Shown: positions 22,408 to 31,739, counted from the stretch's first letter. The stretch: 64,000 nt of DNA from Diphasiastrum complanatum (GCA_029204225.1 CM055098.1:53030728-53094727); one strand, 5' to 3'. Program-made: numbers and translations. The notes: generated by a model not told the origin, from the sequence alone.

Positions 22408-22461
22408 ATCAAGAATAAGGAGCATCAATCACAAAATGAAAATAGTTTCATTTATGCTCTC

Positions 22462-23790
22462 ATGTCAACTTATGAAGAACCATTTTGCTTTGAAGAGATT
22501 TTTGTATCTCAAGGGTGGATTAAGGCAATACTAGTTGAGTGTGATGCCTTAAAAGATAGCAAAATATGTTTTCCTTGTAAGCTTACAATAGTTATGAAGT
22601 CAAGGAAATGGAAATATCTTCATAATGTAGGATCTTTTGGTTTCAATAAGATCATGAATGATGTGTTCATTCATAAAGATGAAAATTGTAAGTTTTCAAT
22701 CTTAAAGGCAAGTTATAAACTTCTTATGAGAATAAGTGAAGCATCCAAAGTGGACACTTATATCCATAAGCAAGTAGTTAGCCTTATTGAGATGGAAATG
22801 CCTTTTGATTTCAATATTAGAAAAATCATGCCAAGTTGTGGTGATTTTTGGACTTATGTTTCTAGCATAAGTAATTTTGATAATCATAGGAAGTGCATAT
22901 TGTGTGGTCATAGTTGTTGTGATCATTATGAGACATGGAGGTCTCGGATTTCCATCAAGAAGGAGCACCATGAAGAGGATCTTAAAGAATCATCTCAACG
23001 TTCAAGTGTGCCAAGGATTGAGGAGGAGAGATCTTCTCAAGTTGTGATTCCAAAAAGAAACTCAAGAAATATGGTTGATTCCATGTGGCTCACATTTCAA
23101 GGGAAAGAGGAGCATATCTCATGTGGTATACATCTCATACTTACTTCTCTTATGTCATTTGATAAATCAATTTGCTTTAGTGAGATCATTGCATCTCCAA
23201 ATTGGAGTAAAGCCATACTAGTTGAGTATGAAGTCTCTCTTGAGAACATAGATGATGTTCTTAAAAGGTTGAAATTTATTTTTAATCAATTAGAAAGCAA
23301 ATGGTTATTTCATCAAATGTATGCTCTTGAGTCATGTAAGAGCAAAAGTGATTTGTTCACTCATAGTTTGAAAATTTTTATTGAGGCAAATTGTAAACTC
23401 TTTATGAGAGTAAGTGAATCATCTTCTAAAGACACTTATCTCCATCATGAAGTATTTAGCCTCATTGGATCTGAGATTAGCATGGTAAACAAGCATGAAG
23501 ATATGATGCAAACACTTTGTTATAATAGCATGCATAGTCTTGCCAATTTGGATAAGTCTAATTCTCTAGATCATGGTAACATGATGTTAGATCTTTGTGA
23601 TCCTAATAAGTCAAGAAGAAATCTTTATTTTCTCATGGAGGAGCATGCACATGAAGAAGGAGCAAGCCTCAAGGTCAAGCATCTACATGAAAATTGGAAG
23701 GAATCAATTTTGGAGGTGCTAGGATGGTGCAAAGCTCTCAAGTTCATCAAAGATGTCAACATCAAAGAAGCACTATCATGGATATGGTGA
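22462..23790 (+). CDS. Intact 442-aa ORF with two internal repeats resembling the Copia linker/RT start; function unknown
   Basis: Longest open frame in the window, AT-rich, no interruption. Residues about 5-115 and 235-345 are two copies of one unit: CFEEIFVSQGWIKAILVECDAL versus CFSEIIASPNWSKAILVEYEV; then KW; NCKFSILKASYKLLMRISEASKVDTYIHKQVVSLI versus NCKLFMRVSESSSKDTYLHHEVFSLI. The unit start resembles the Copia pattern YALLSS...EP..(F/Y).EA......W.KAM..E, seen in Cp2 at 4990-5115, and KW matches the CKW of that domain; beyond that the match fades and no catalytic Asp motif follows. Between the repeats CILCGHSCCDHYETW is a possible metal-binding cluster. The start at 22462 is a guess, because the frame is open from just after the TAA at 22405. 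A domesticated or parasitic gag-like protein is possible (inference). Confidence 0.6.
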   Translation: MSTYEEPFCFEEIFVSQGWIKAILVECDALKDSKICFPCKLTIVMKSRKWKYLHNVGSFGFNKIMNDVFIHKDENCKFSILKASYKLLMRISEASKVDTYIHKQVVSLIEMEMPFDFNIRKIMPSCGDFWTYVSSISNFDNHRKCILCGHSCCDHYETWRSRISIKKEHHEEDLKESSQRSSVPRIEEERSSQVVIPKRNSRNMVDSMWLTFQGKEEHISCGIHLILTSLMSFDKSICFSEIIASPNWSKAILVEYEVSLENIDDVLKRLKFIFNQLESKWLFHQMYALESCKSKSDLFTHSLKIFIEANCKLFMRVSESSSKDTYLHHEVFSLIGSEISMVNKHEDMMQTLCYNSMHSLANLDKSNSLDHGNMMLDLCDPNKSRRNLYFLMEEHAHEEGASLKVKHLHENWKESILEVLGWCKALKFIKDVNIKEALSWIW

Positions 23791-23927
23791 TTTCAGATCA
23801 ACATCAAGCTCATTGGCTGATCTTCACACCTTTTGAGCCAGAAAAGACCAATTCAGCCCATGGAGTCAAGATCAAGATCATCATGTTTTCCATCAAGCTA
23901 GACTTACCAGGCTAGATTTTTGAGGAG

Positions 23928-24695
23928 TGTGAAAAATGCAAAAATAAGCTTGGTAGAGGCCAAAAATCTTGTATATAGATAAACACACATGTGTGGAGCC
24001 TGTTTCCACGTGTGAAAATAGTGTACTTGTCATGTACCATAATCATATAGGTTGTATATATGATTTAATTCAAGTTCTAGTGGCTAAAAAGGCCAAAAAC
24101 TAGTTTTCTAGACATATGACACATGGCATCAATCTATTGCTTGCATGAGCCACATCCTTTGGTTAGGTGTCACATCCCATGTGTAGAGGACAGCTCACAT
24201 GTGTGGAATAAGCTAAAGTAGACGAATTTTGACTTCTAGAAGATTTTCAAGTAGATCTCCATATAGAAGGAAAATGGACCAAAAGTGCTCAAAATGGAAG
24301 GTTTTGTCCAAGTGTCAATTTTGCATGATGAATCATCATATGACAAAGCACCTTCACACATGTGGGATAAAAGGTATGATCAGTACCACGAGCTCCCACT
24401 TATTGTATATATAGAGCCACATTTGGCCATAATCAGTGTGAGACACCAATCTTGGTTTTGGAAGCAATTTTGAGTGATTCTCTCCATTTGTCTACATTTG
24501 TTTTGATTGTTTTGAGGTTTTATCAATGTGTACTTGATTTTTAGGTTGGATTCCGTACTCAAACAGTGTTTCACATGTGTGAAACTAGAAAGTACACCTA
24601 CCTTCAATTAATGATTGTTCTTGTTAGGATTGTGTCTAGAATTGATCTAGATTGATCTTAATCTCAAGTAGATTGATAGATGAAGTAATCTGACA
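23928..24695 (+). repeat. Proposed 3' LTR of element H
   Basis: Starts TGTGAAAAATGC after a polypurine tract and ends TCTGACA. It contains several CACATGTG-type words (CACACATGTGTGG at about 23985, TCACATGTGTGGAA near 24195, CTTCACACATGTGGG at 24352) and the perfect inverted repeat GTTTCACATGTGTGAAAC near 24568, about 120 bp from the end. A TATATATAGAG near 24409 could be the promoter TATA. The minus-strand LTR at 46497 has a related CTTCGCACGTGTGAAG about 165 bp from its end. Confidence 0.55.
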
Positions 24696-24699
24696 ACCA

Positions 24700-25252
24700 A
24701 TCCCTCTTGCGGATTATATTAGGATCCACTCTTGGTCCTTTTTGTACTTTTTGCACATCAGTCTCAGATTTTGCTTTAGGAATGGGCACTCGTTCGCTGT
24801 ATGGTTTTGCGTGCACATTGAACACCATACATTCTCCCGTCGTGGATACTATAGTTGGTTTGGTTCCGGTTGATTTGGCGTTACTGCTACAGCTCCCTGT
24901 AAGGCTTTCAATTTATGGTCAAACTGCACTGTAAGTTGCTCCATCTGCTGTTTGTGTAATTTTGTCATTTGGTCCAACAGCAGTTCTGTGGATAGAGCAG
25001 ATGCGTTGATGATGACGATGCTAACGAGGGAGTAGGAGTGTGGGTGGATGGATATTTGTCGTCAGATCCCTCGTCCTCTTTCCTGATGGCATCTTCCATA
25101 GCTTCTGGCAGAGTAGCGCATTGCTCCCGTCATTTCAGTTCTCTTCTGATGCTTCACGATAGTCCGACTAGGAACCACATGATCATTGCATGATCAAGAG
25201 TTAGGGCTGCACTACACTCGGATCGTAGATGTTTGACCCGTTCAATAAATAG
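24700..25252 (-). pseudogene. Gag fragment of the A/C Gypsy family (broken)
   Basis: On the minus strand, RVKHLRSECSAALTLDHAMIMWFLVGL matches the C gag at 56745-56785 (QVKHLRFECSAV), followed by EAMEDAIRKEDEGSDD, and then VWCSMCTQNHTANECPFLKQN with an intact CX2CX3HX4C zinc knuckle (about 24835-24770). This supplies the gag part that element C lost and element B carries in altered form. Multiple stops. Upstream on this strand it is joined to an LTR of the same family with the leader and 5' gag deleted. Confidence 0.8.
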
Positions 25253-25629
25253 AGTACAAATGGTGCCTTTTTATAAAATGGGGAAGGCCCTTGCCCCAAA
25301 ATCCTATTGGCTAATATTAAAATTGATCCTATCCATTCATCTTGGACCCAACTTGATCCAAGGGTCCACAAAAAGTACATTGAAATTCACAAGATTCATG
25401 TGAGTCCCAATTTGTACCCAACTCTAAAAAGTAATCTCTAAGTTTAAAAATGAATTTGGGCCTCTAGTTTTATTTTAATTCAAAGGCCCAAGTCTATTTT
25501 ATTTTATTTACAACTTAAGCTTGCGTGCTCATTGGGCCATGGGCTTATGCGCGCAGGATGCCATGCCCTCGCAACACATTTTATTAGTCGATTTTATTTA
25601 TTTACAATTCGTTGGGAATACCCTCAACA
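25253..25629 (-). repeat. Partial LTR of Gypsy family C (minus)
   Basis: The minus strand starts TGTTGAGGGTATTCCCAACG at 25629 and follows the C LTRs (53026, 54163, 63295) for about 370 bp, through the conserved TATA region (ATTTTATAAAAAGGCACCATTTGTAC), then jumps into gag at about 25253. Only one base separates its TG end from the Copia primer site at 25631-25642, so the Gypsy element inserted right next to that site. Confidence 0.88.
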
Positions 25630-25630
25630 G

Positions 25631-25642
25631 GCTCTGATACCA
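25631..25642 (-). other. Copia primer binding site (tRNA-Met type)
   Basis: Plus strand GCTCTGATACCA, that is TGGTATCAGAGC on the minus strand, complementary to the 3' end of initiator tRNA-Met as used by many plant Copia elements. It directly follows the LTR end TTTTGCGACA (25643), so the LTR next to it is a 5' LTR. The element body that should follow was replaced by the Gypsy fragment. Confidence 0.9.
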
Positions 25643-26006
25643 TGTCGCAAAACTGTTTTTCGTTTCGTTGTCGTGATCAATTTCGTTTCTTTGAATTTTC
25701 TTTTGCGCGAAAGCTTCACAGGAACCTAGACACACAACTACACATCACAGACAGATTCCATTCTAGCAATCAAGACAATATAAGACAAGGAGATGCACGA
25801 AAATAGAGAAATCAATTATCACTTTGATTTTTACAGCAAGATCGTCAGTGTCTCGCTCGTTGGCAGCCTGACGCTCTGCTCTTTTGCTGTGTTCCGCTCG
25901 TTGGCAAACTTTCATGCACAGCTATTTTTTTTTTGTTTCCACTCTTTTTCTTTTCTGCTCTACTCACACACATTCTTTGTATGTCACAATATATGTTATG
26001 ATCGAG

Positions 26007-26077
<71 letters not shown>

Positions 26078-26459
26078 CTCTACTGTGTGGAGTTTACAAG
26101 ATAGATAAACAGAGAATTGCAAGAGTAGTTAACGCTAATCAACTAATCAGTTACTCTCCGTCGTTGCTACCCATTTCAGCTGGGAGTGAAGTCTAAGACT
26201 CCAAGCCCGTTGAACTGCCAACTGGCAGTGCGAAAGATTCCTCTTCATTTCTTTTGTTTCCTTTCGTTTCTTTCGTGTCTTCTCGTTTTGTGTTGCTTTG
26301 CATTTTTTGCGGTCCTGGAGGCGGGTTTACGATTCGCGAATTGTTCGTCCTGCATTTGTCTTGGAAGCACGCTGACTTTCGCGAATTGTTCGACCTTCGA
26401 GTCAAGGTTCGTTGACTTTCACGTTGCGGCAAAGTTGCAGGAGCTCACCATTTCTGACA
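25643..26459 (-). repeat. Copia-type 5' LTR (minus), same family as the solo LTR at 4155-4914
   Basis: The minus strand runs from TGTCAGAAATGG at 26459 to GCGACA at 25643, next to a primer site. It aligns with the solo LTR over its length. The main difference is an (AT)n tract of about 66 bp at 26009-26074. The TG start and CA end are clear. The rest of the element is lost. Confidence 0.9.
26009..26074. repeat. (AT)n microsatellite
   Basis: About 33 uninterrupted AT dinucleotides inside the Copia LTR; the related solo LTR at 4155 has no such expansion, so it grew after the two copies separated. Confidence 0.97.
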
Positions 26460-27034
26460 CGATTAAGTATAATTTTGGATTCCAAAAAATTAGGATTGAT
26501 GAATCATACGAATCTAAATATTTATAATTGACGGATCATAAATAGATACTTAATTATTGTCAAAGGATTATTCAGAATTGTGATGATTTTTAAGTGTGAT
26601 GATTAATTCTTGATCTATTATTTGAGTAAAAATTTAGATCAGTGTTTTGAATCTCTCTACTCCAGTATTTTAATTGAGAACCTATGGATCTCACAGACAT
26701 TATCTTATTTATCTAGTGGATGCCATTCTGCTATAGGTTATGGTCTGCAGATGCTTGAGTATAGTGCTTCATTTAATTGGATCTCCAGTTATCATAGGAG
26801 ACAGACAAGTCTATTAAGATGAATGAATGCTATTTTCTTGTATTTGGTGTTAGAAACAGGAGCATTTAACTCAAAAGAGTATCTAGGATACTCAGAGTTG
26901 AGTTTCAATCATTCTATATCTTAATGATTTTCCTAGAGATTCTAATTGAATGAATTTTCATATCTTCAAATTTGGGGATTCTAAGGATATTTGTGATTTT
27001 GCATCCTTAATATCGAACATATTTCACTACTACC
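26460..27034. other. AT-rich non-coding stretch
   Basis: About 575 bp after the Copia LTR. No coding or RNA feature recognised; the short ORFs have no similarity that I can see. Probably unassigned repeat DNA. Confidence 0.5.
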
Positions 27035-27440
27035 TGGAGAACATCCCCGACTTATCGACTAGTTCAATATATTGAACTGTGCTCCTATGAAGTTTGTTAG
27101 ACAAGGATATACATTGTTGCATCAATAACTTTGACATAGAGATTCACACAAACGTCTCAAAACTACTTAGATGATATTCGACAGTCAGTCCTCAACAACC
27201 GGCTATCGCTCATTCAAGCAAACGATCGATATCAAGTCTAAACTGTTCGAGTATCCATATTAAGTGATCTATCTACCATATCAATTTACAACAACACATA
27301 GAATCCTTTGGGTTTTGTAAGTCCGAACGTTCTAAAGTTATAATGATATAGTGATTCCAAATGTCTCGATCACAATTAAGTGCAGAACAATCAGTAAGTC
27401 CGAATACATAAGTAATTCGATTGTCAATTAATTTAAAGAC
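27035..27440 (+). repeat. Dispersed repeat R1, copy 1
   Basis: Aligns with 48452-48850 in the same orientation: both have GAACATCC(C/-)CGACTTATCG, AATATAT(T/C)G, CTGTGCTCCT(A/G)T(G/A)AA, AGTTTGTTAGA, TTGTTGCATCA, AACGATCGAT and ATAGTGATTCC. The unit of about 400 bp has no ORF. It is presumably part of an LTR or another element I cannot name. Confidence 0.85.
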
Positions 27441-27880
27441 AAGTTCAGTATCAAATTAATAGATAGATACGACAATATCGAAACTAAAATTGTTTGACCA
27501 AAGTTATCAAACATTTGTCACATGTAATAAGCATGAGACTATTGACTGTGAGCATAAAAGCACTCAACACACATATAGCATATGCAAGCAAAGAATAGTG
27601 AAGATTCAAAAGCTCGAGACAGTTCTCTATTCTTCTGAAAACTCAGTACTTACAATGAAGTATTATGCATTACTATACGCATCTCTTAGAAACTGATGTG
27701 TCGTGCCCGACACTACTGAGGACACCCAGAAAGCCAAATGAACAAGGTTTGCTCAAACAAAAAATTTTGACAAGGTACATGTGACCAAATTTAAAATTCT
27801 TCTTCAAAAAGCTTGAATTTGACTGCCTCTGCAATTTAACGTTGAGTTGCAATGGTGTGTGGACTATTCTTTTTTGCCAG
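27441..27880. other. Non-coding stretch, no feature recognised
   Basis: Between repeat R1 and the remnant at 27.88 kb. A 68-codon ORF here looks random. Nothing else to report. Confidence 0.45.
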
Positions 27881-28484
27881 GAATAATGGCTTATACTTGG
27901 GCCGACTGGGAAACCCCTTGGGAGAAAGAGGATTTTTTATTTCTTTGGAATAGACTCAACATTGAGCTGCGCTTTAAAATTACTTAAGGCAGAAAGAAAT
28001 GGATTTTTCGATTATCATGAAGGACAGATTGACTATTGGCGCTATCTTTGCCAATTCGATCTCTACAAGCCAAAAGAAGAATCAAATTTTCTTGTTCGAA
28101 AGGGAATATCTCTTATAAGAAATTGATGTCTCCTACTTGGAATTATTGGAGTTGTATGTCAAATGGGAGGAGAACATAGCTTGTAATGTCAAAGACAGAA
28201 AATTAAACAAGGAGTATCACAAATTCATGACAAATTCGATGAGCAGGCTGGGCAACTTCATTGCTAGAGTACTTGAAGCAATGAAAAATTTGTATATAGA
28301 AGGTTCATTTTTTAAGATCAATACAAACTTGTTGAAAGATATCATGTCGCAAAGAGACATGTCTGTCGACGACTCATTAGTTGTTGCGGTCTATAATGGC
28401 AGTTATTTGCGAACCAAGCTGGTTTCTTATGGCAATCGAGTAATCAGTCAATATCGTGAGGCTAAACAATTGAAGGTAGAATGA
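27881..28484 (+). pseudogene. Unrecognised protein-coding remnant
   Basis: An ATG at about 27887 opens AYTWADWETPWEKEDFLFLWNRLNIELRF, then a stop and shift. Segment 28137-28484 (115 codons) reads LLELYVKWEENIACNVKDRKLNKEYHKFMTNSMSRLGNFIARVLEAMKNLY and ends in TGA. The composition (Trp/Glu/Lys-rich, helical) looks more like real protein than random AT-rich translation, but no motif or family is recognised. It could be part of a retroelement leader ORF or an old host pseudogene. Confidence 0.35.
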
Positions 28485-29394
28485 CAAATCGAAATCGATG
28501 CTATGCCTTTTACAAGGCTGCAGAATGTGCCAAATTGAATGCATATTCCATCGACATTCAATAAAGAAGACTTTATTGTGATGTTTATATATGTTCGAGA
28601 TCCTCTATGGAATGGTTGAAGAAATATCTAGATTTTCGAATGTGTATGAAGAAAAATCTTTCAAAATCTTTTCAATATGTTGCTGATCTAAATTGTTCGC
28701 AAGGACGCTTCACATTTGAGAAGAGGATATGTAATATCTTATTACATGCAATTTTTCTCAAATTGATATAAAATGATGCAAATATAATCCAACCTACTTA
28801 AGTATTTAAGACAACTATGCGAATAAGAAGAAATATCTAACGACTGCAGCAAAATGAATTTTTTTCATAAGGGCCAACAACATTGAACTATGAACTTTCA
28901 AGTATGTGAACTTAAAGAAAAAACTCTTAAATCAAAGACAGATTTGAAACGACACACTTAAAAGAGAAGTCCAAAAGTAGAAAAATATTCCCTATGAGGC
29001 AGACTATTCGCACCTCCTTTAAAAGTTGTAATCTTCTACGTGCTTCATTCTTATTAGATGAAGGTTGCGTGAGTAGGATGCCACATTGGACATTTTATAG
29101 ATGTAATTTTCTTATTGGTTATATTAGTTAATTAATTATAAAAACATCCAGCTCCTTGGCATAAATTGCATTCTTAATCTCTCGATGCAGGGAATCGTTT
29201 TCCCTCTTGAGTCTGTCGTTTTCAGCCAAGCAGTTCCATCAAATTCATGTTTCATTGGTTTGCAAATAGTTTATTTTTCCAAAGAAGACTCAAAACCAGA
29301 TCCAAATGTTTTGCGTGCTCTTCTCTATTCTAGATGTATTAAAATGTCATTGATAGAGACCACTACAAATAAGTACTGATAGGGTTCAAAGATC
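28485..29394. other. AT-rich non-coding stretch
   Basis: About 900 bp with scattered stops in every frame. A 64-codon ORF at 29185-29379 has no recognisable motif. Nothing further supported. Confidence 0.45.
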
Positions 29395-29570
29395 TTGTTC
29401 ATCCATTTTCAATGGTAACCTTGTCAATACGGATTTGAAATATTTTACTCTTCCTTTCAACAAGCAACATTGTTCATCCATTTTCAATGATAACATTGTC
29501 AAGAGCTTGGTAGTTAATACAGATTTGAAATATTTTACTCTTCTTTTCAACAAGCAACATTGAAGAGACG
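29395..29570 (-). pseudogene. Gypsy RT scrap with an imperfect tandem duplication
   Basis: The minus strand reads LEKKSKIFQICINYQALDNVIIENG, an eroded form of the Gypsy RT block FRMCVDYRALNKVTIKN. It occurs twice: the sequence from GAAATATTTTACTCTTC to AAGCAACATTG and the preceding TTCATCCATTTTCAATG repeat with about 77-92 bp spacing, the second unit carrying 15 extra bases. An isolated fragment with no flanking pol sequence recognised. Confidence 0.6.
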
Positions 29571-30181
29571 CAAAGTGTTTTGCTTCGAACAATAAATTTT
29601 TGTGAAAGTATTTTACTTGTTTAATCATGAGCACAAACATCTCCACATTTGTCCTCCACAAATGTTGAATTTTTTCTATAGAAACTAACTGAAGGGTAGA
29701 ATTTCATGTGTGGATTGAACATATGTAGTGCATACTGTTATTTCCTTTCCTGAAGCTCATTAATCCTTGTGAAAAGTTGATTGTCATGTCTTCTAGAGTT
29801 TTGAGCCATTCCTCCTTTAAGATGATATCAATCGGACCCATTTTGACTATGTAAAATTGTGTCTTGAGGGTTATTGTAACTTAACCACGGAAGTAAATTT
29901 GTTGCAAGGGATAGTTGAACCATTTGTTATTTGCACTTTCATCTCATTAGAAGAATCTAGAGGTACTAATCCACAACTCACAAATCGAAATCGTTATAGG
30001 CTGTGCCTATTAACTTTGCCTCCTGTATAAATCATAATGTGTGTCTACTCAAATTTCACATAAATCAATGGTCTAGATTGAGTTCGGACATCATCATTTT
30101 TTCAACAAATTTCATTGGGTATACTTTTCAGCCCTCAAAATACACACAGTTCTGGATGGAAAATAGTCAACTTTCATGGAT

Positions 30182-30291
30182 GGAATCTTGAAAATAGTAA
30201 GTCTCATGGATGAAATCCTTAATGGATAAAATATTTGGAATCTTGAAAATAGTAAGTCTCATGGATGAAATCCTTAATGGATAAAATCTTA
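30182..30291. repeat. 55-bp tandem duplication immediately upstream of the carboxylesterase gene
   Basis: Two copies (30182-30236 and 30237-30291) of a unit starting GGAATCTTGAAAATAGTAAG and containing CTCATGGATG and CCTTAATGGATAAAAT, nearly identical. They end about 45 bp before the ATG at 30337. The unit includes a GGATAAAATATTT that could act as a TATA-like element, and it is therefore doubled (second copy GGATAAAATCTT). Confidence 0.9.
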
Positions 30292-30336
30292 AAAATATGA
30301 AAGAAGAAGAAAGCGAGCAAGCAAGAGCAACAAGCA

Positions 30337-31350
30337 ATGGCACCCCTCACACAGGCCGATCATGGAGTCCCGGGTCTCGTCTTTCATTCTGATGATGCTG
30401 TCACCAGACCCCCAGTGCCCACTCTTCCTGCTTCCCCTCATCTTCATCCACAAGCATCATCATCATCACCATCTCTTGTGGCTTCCAAAGATGTCACAAT
30501 TCAACCATCTTCCTCTTCACCTTCTCTGTGGGCTCGAATTTTTCTTCCTCGGGCGGCCGTTGCAACCCACAAAAAACTGCCGATTGTGGTCTATTTTCAT
30601 GGCGGCGGCTTTGTGATCTACAGTTGCGCATCTTCCGTTTATCACAGATTCTGCGAGAGGTTGGCAAAGGATACTAATACGATTGTGGTCTCAGTTGAGT
30701 ATAGATTAGCACCAGAGCATCGGCTTCCTGCTGCCTATGAGGATGCTCTGATGGCTTTGAAGTGGGTCCAAATGGAGCTGGCCAGTGTAGAAGCTGGCAG
30801 GAGCTGTGAGCCCTGGCTTGCTAGTCATGCCGACCCTTCACGCTGCTTTCTGATGGGTGACAGTGCTGGTGGCAACATTGTGCACCATTTGTCTCTGCGT
30901 GTAGCTCATATGGACCTGAAGCCGTTGAAAATTTTAGGGCAGATCCTTGTGCAGCCATTTTTTGCAGGAATCGCAAGAACATCTCAGGAATTGCTCTTGG
31001 CAAATGATAAAATCCTATCTCTGAAAACAAATGATATTTTGTGGAAGTTCGCTCTTCCGAAAGATGCAGACAGGGATCATCCCATGTGCAATCCCTTGCT
31101 TAGCCCTTCCTCAAACCTCAAAGACATCTGCTTACCGAAAGCTTTAATTGTTGTCGGCGGTCGAGATCCAGTGTGTGAGAGGCAAGTACAATACTCCAAA
31201 CTGCTGAAGGATGCTGGAAAGGACATCAAGCTGATTGTGTATGAAGAAGCCCGTCATGCTTTCCAGCTTTTCGGATTCAATCAGGAAGCCGATCTTCTTT
31301 TCGATGAACTGGATATGTTCTTGCAGACAAAAATGGCTTCCAAAATATAG
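30337..31350 (+). CDS. Plant carboxylesterase (CXE), alpha/beta-hydrolase fold-3, intact and intronless
   Basis: 337 residues, within the usual 310-340 for plant CXEs. Family enzymes hydrolyse carboxylic esters of small molecules, mostly in the cytosol. Seen: oxyanion-hole motif His88-Gly-Gly-Gly-Phe92 (VYFHGGGFVIYS); EYRLAPEHRLPAAYED at 121-136; nucleophile Ser176 in GDSAGGN (174-180); Asp277 in GGRDP; His307 in RHAFQLF. The triad is complete. The Ser-rich stretch 35-65 is longer than I would expect. Lacking the substitutions typical of GID1 gibberellin receptors (HGGSF; catalytic His lost), it should be an enzyme, not a receptor; the substrate cannot be read from sequence. The start is chosen because ATG follows a purine-rich leader (AAGAAGAAAGCGAGC) and gives the family N-terminus. 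TAG at 31348. It stands alone between retroelements. Confidence 0.93.
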   Translation: MAPLTQADHGVPGLVFHSDDAVTRPPVPTLPASPHLHPQASSSSPSLVASKDVTIQPSSSSPSLWARIFLPRAAVATHKKLPIVVYFHGGGFVIYSCASSVYHRFCERLAKDTNTIVVSVEYRLAPEHRLPAAYEDALMALKWVQMELASVEAGRSCEPWLASHADPSRCFLMGDSAGGNIVHHLSLRVAHMDLKPLKILGQILVQPFFAGIARTSQELLLANDKILSLKTNDILWKFALPKDADRDHPMCNPLLSPSSNLKDICLPKALIVVGGRDPVCERQVQYSKLLKDAGKDIKLIVYEEARHAFQLFGFNQEADLLFDELDMFLQTKMASKI

Positions 31351-31739
31351 GAAGTTGTTTGCTTTCAATAACTTGGGGGTTGCTAGGATTGCTTTTTCAT
31401 GCCTTTAGAGGAGGAATGATGAGATGACAATCAAATTGGATTTCAAAAAAGAAAAAAGGAAAAAAGGAAAAATTGAGCATGGAAACTCAACTAAAGGCTG
31501 CTGGTTTTTCCTTCCTTATAGTGAGTAATTCAAATGTAATGTTTCAGGCACAAAATATGCTTCATTATCATGAAGAGGCCATTTTTCTTTGAACGCTCTT
31601 TTGATGCCTGGATCTGCTGCTTTCTTGTTAAAACTTCTGATTTGCGTCCATATATCTAACATTTAGCTAACAAATTCTAGCTCGATGCATTCATTATTGG
31701 AATGAAATGGGACCTTAACTTTGGAGCAGGATCAAGAAT
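31351..31739 (+). other. 3' flank of the carboxylesterase gene
   Basis: Probable 3' UTR and intergenic DNA. A purine-rich run (AAAAAAGAAAAAAGGAAAAAAGG) lies at about 31446-31468. No canonical AATAAA is seen near the stop, so the poly(A) site is not placed. Confidence 0.5.

Larger units (their letters stand above)
21887..24695 (+). mobile_element. Non-autonomous LTR element H (Copia-derived) with 3' LTR 23928-24695
   Basis: A zinc-knuckle coding stretch, a long ORF resembling the Copia linker/RT start, a polypurine tract and an LTR occur in this order. The tract TTTTTGAGGAG (23917-23927) precedes TGTGAAAAATGC at 23928, and the proposed LTR ends AATCTGACA at 24695, directly before foreign gag sequence. 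No RT catalytic core, RNase H or integrase is present, so the element could not move alone. The 5' LTR is not found. The LTR call rests on the tract and the TG...CA ends only. Confidence 0.6.

Noticed and set aside
25793..26108. ORFs with long Ile-Tyr runs
   Set aside because: They translate the (AT)n microsatellite inside a Copia LTR.
29185..29379. 64-codon ORF as a gene
   Set aside because: Short, AT-rich, no motif or context; expected by chance.
30821..31030. Antisense ORFs within the CXE gene
   Set aside because: Shadows of a well-supported coding frame on the other strand.
30337..31350. Gibberellin receptor GID1
   Set aside because: It has HGGGF and a full Ser-Asp-His triad; GID1 proteins have HGGSF and lack the catalytic His, so an esterase is the better call.
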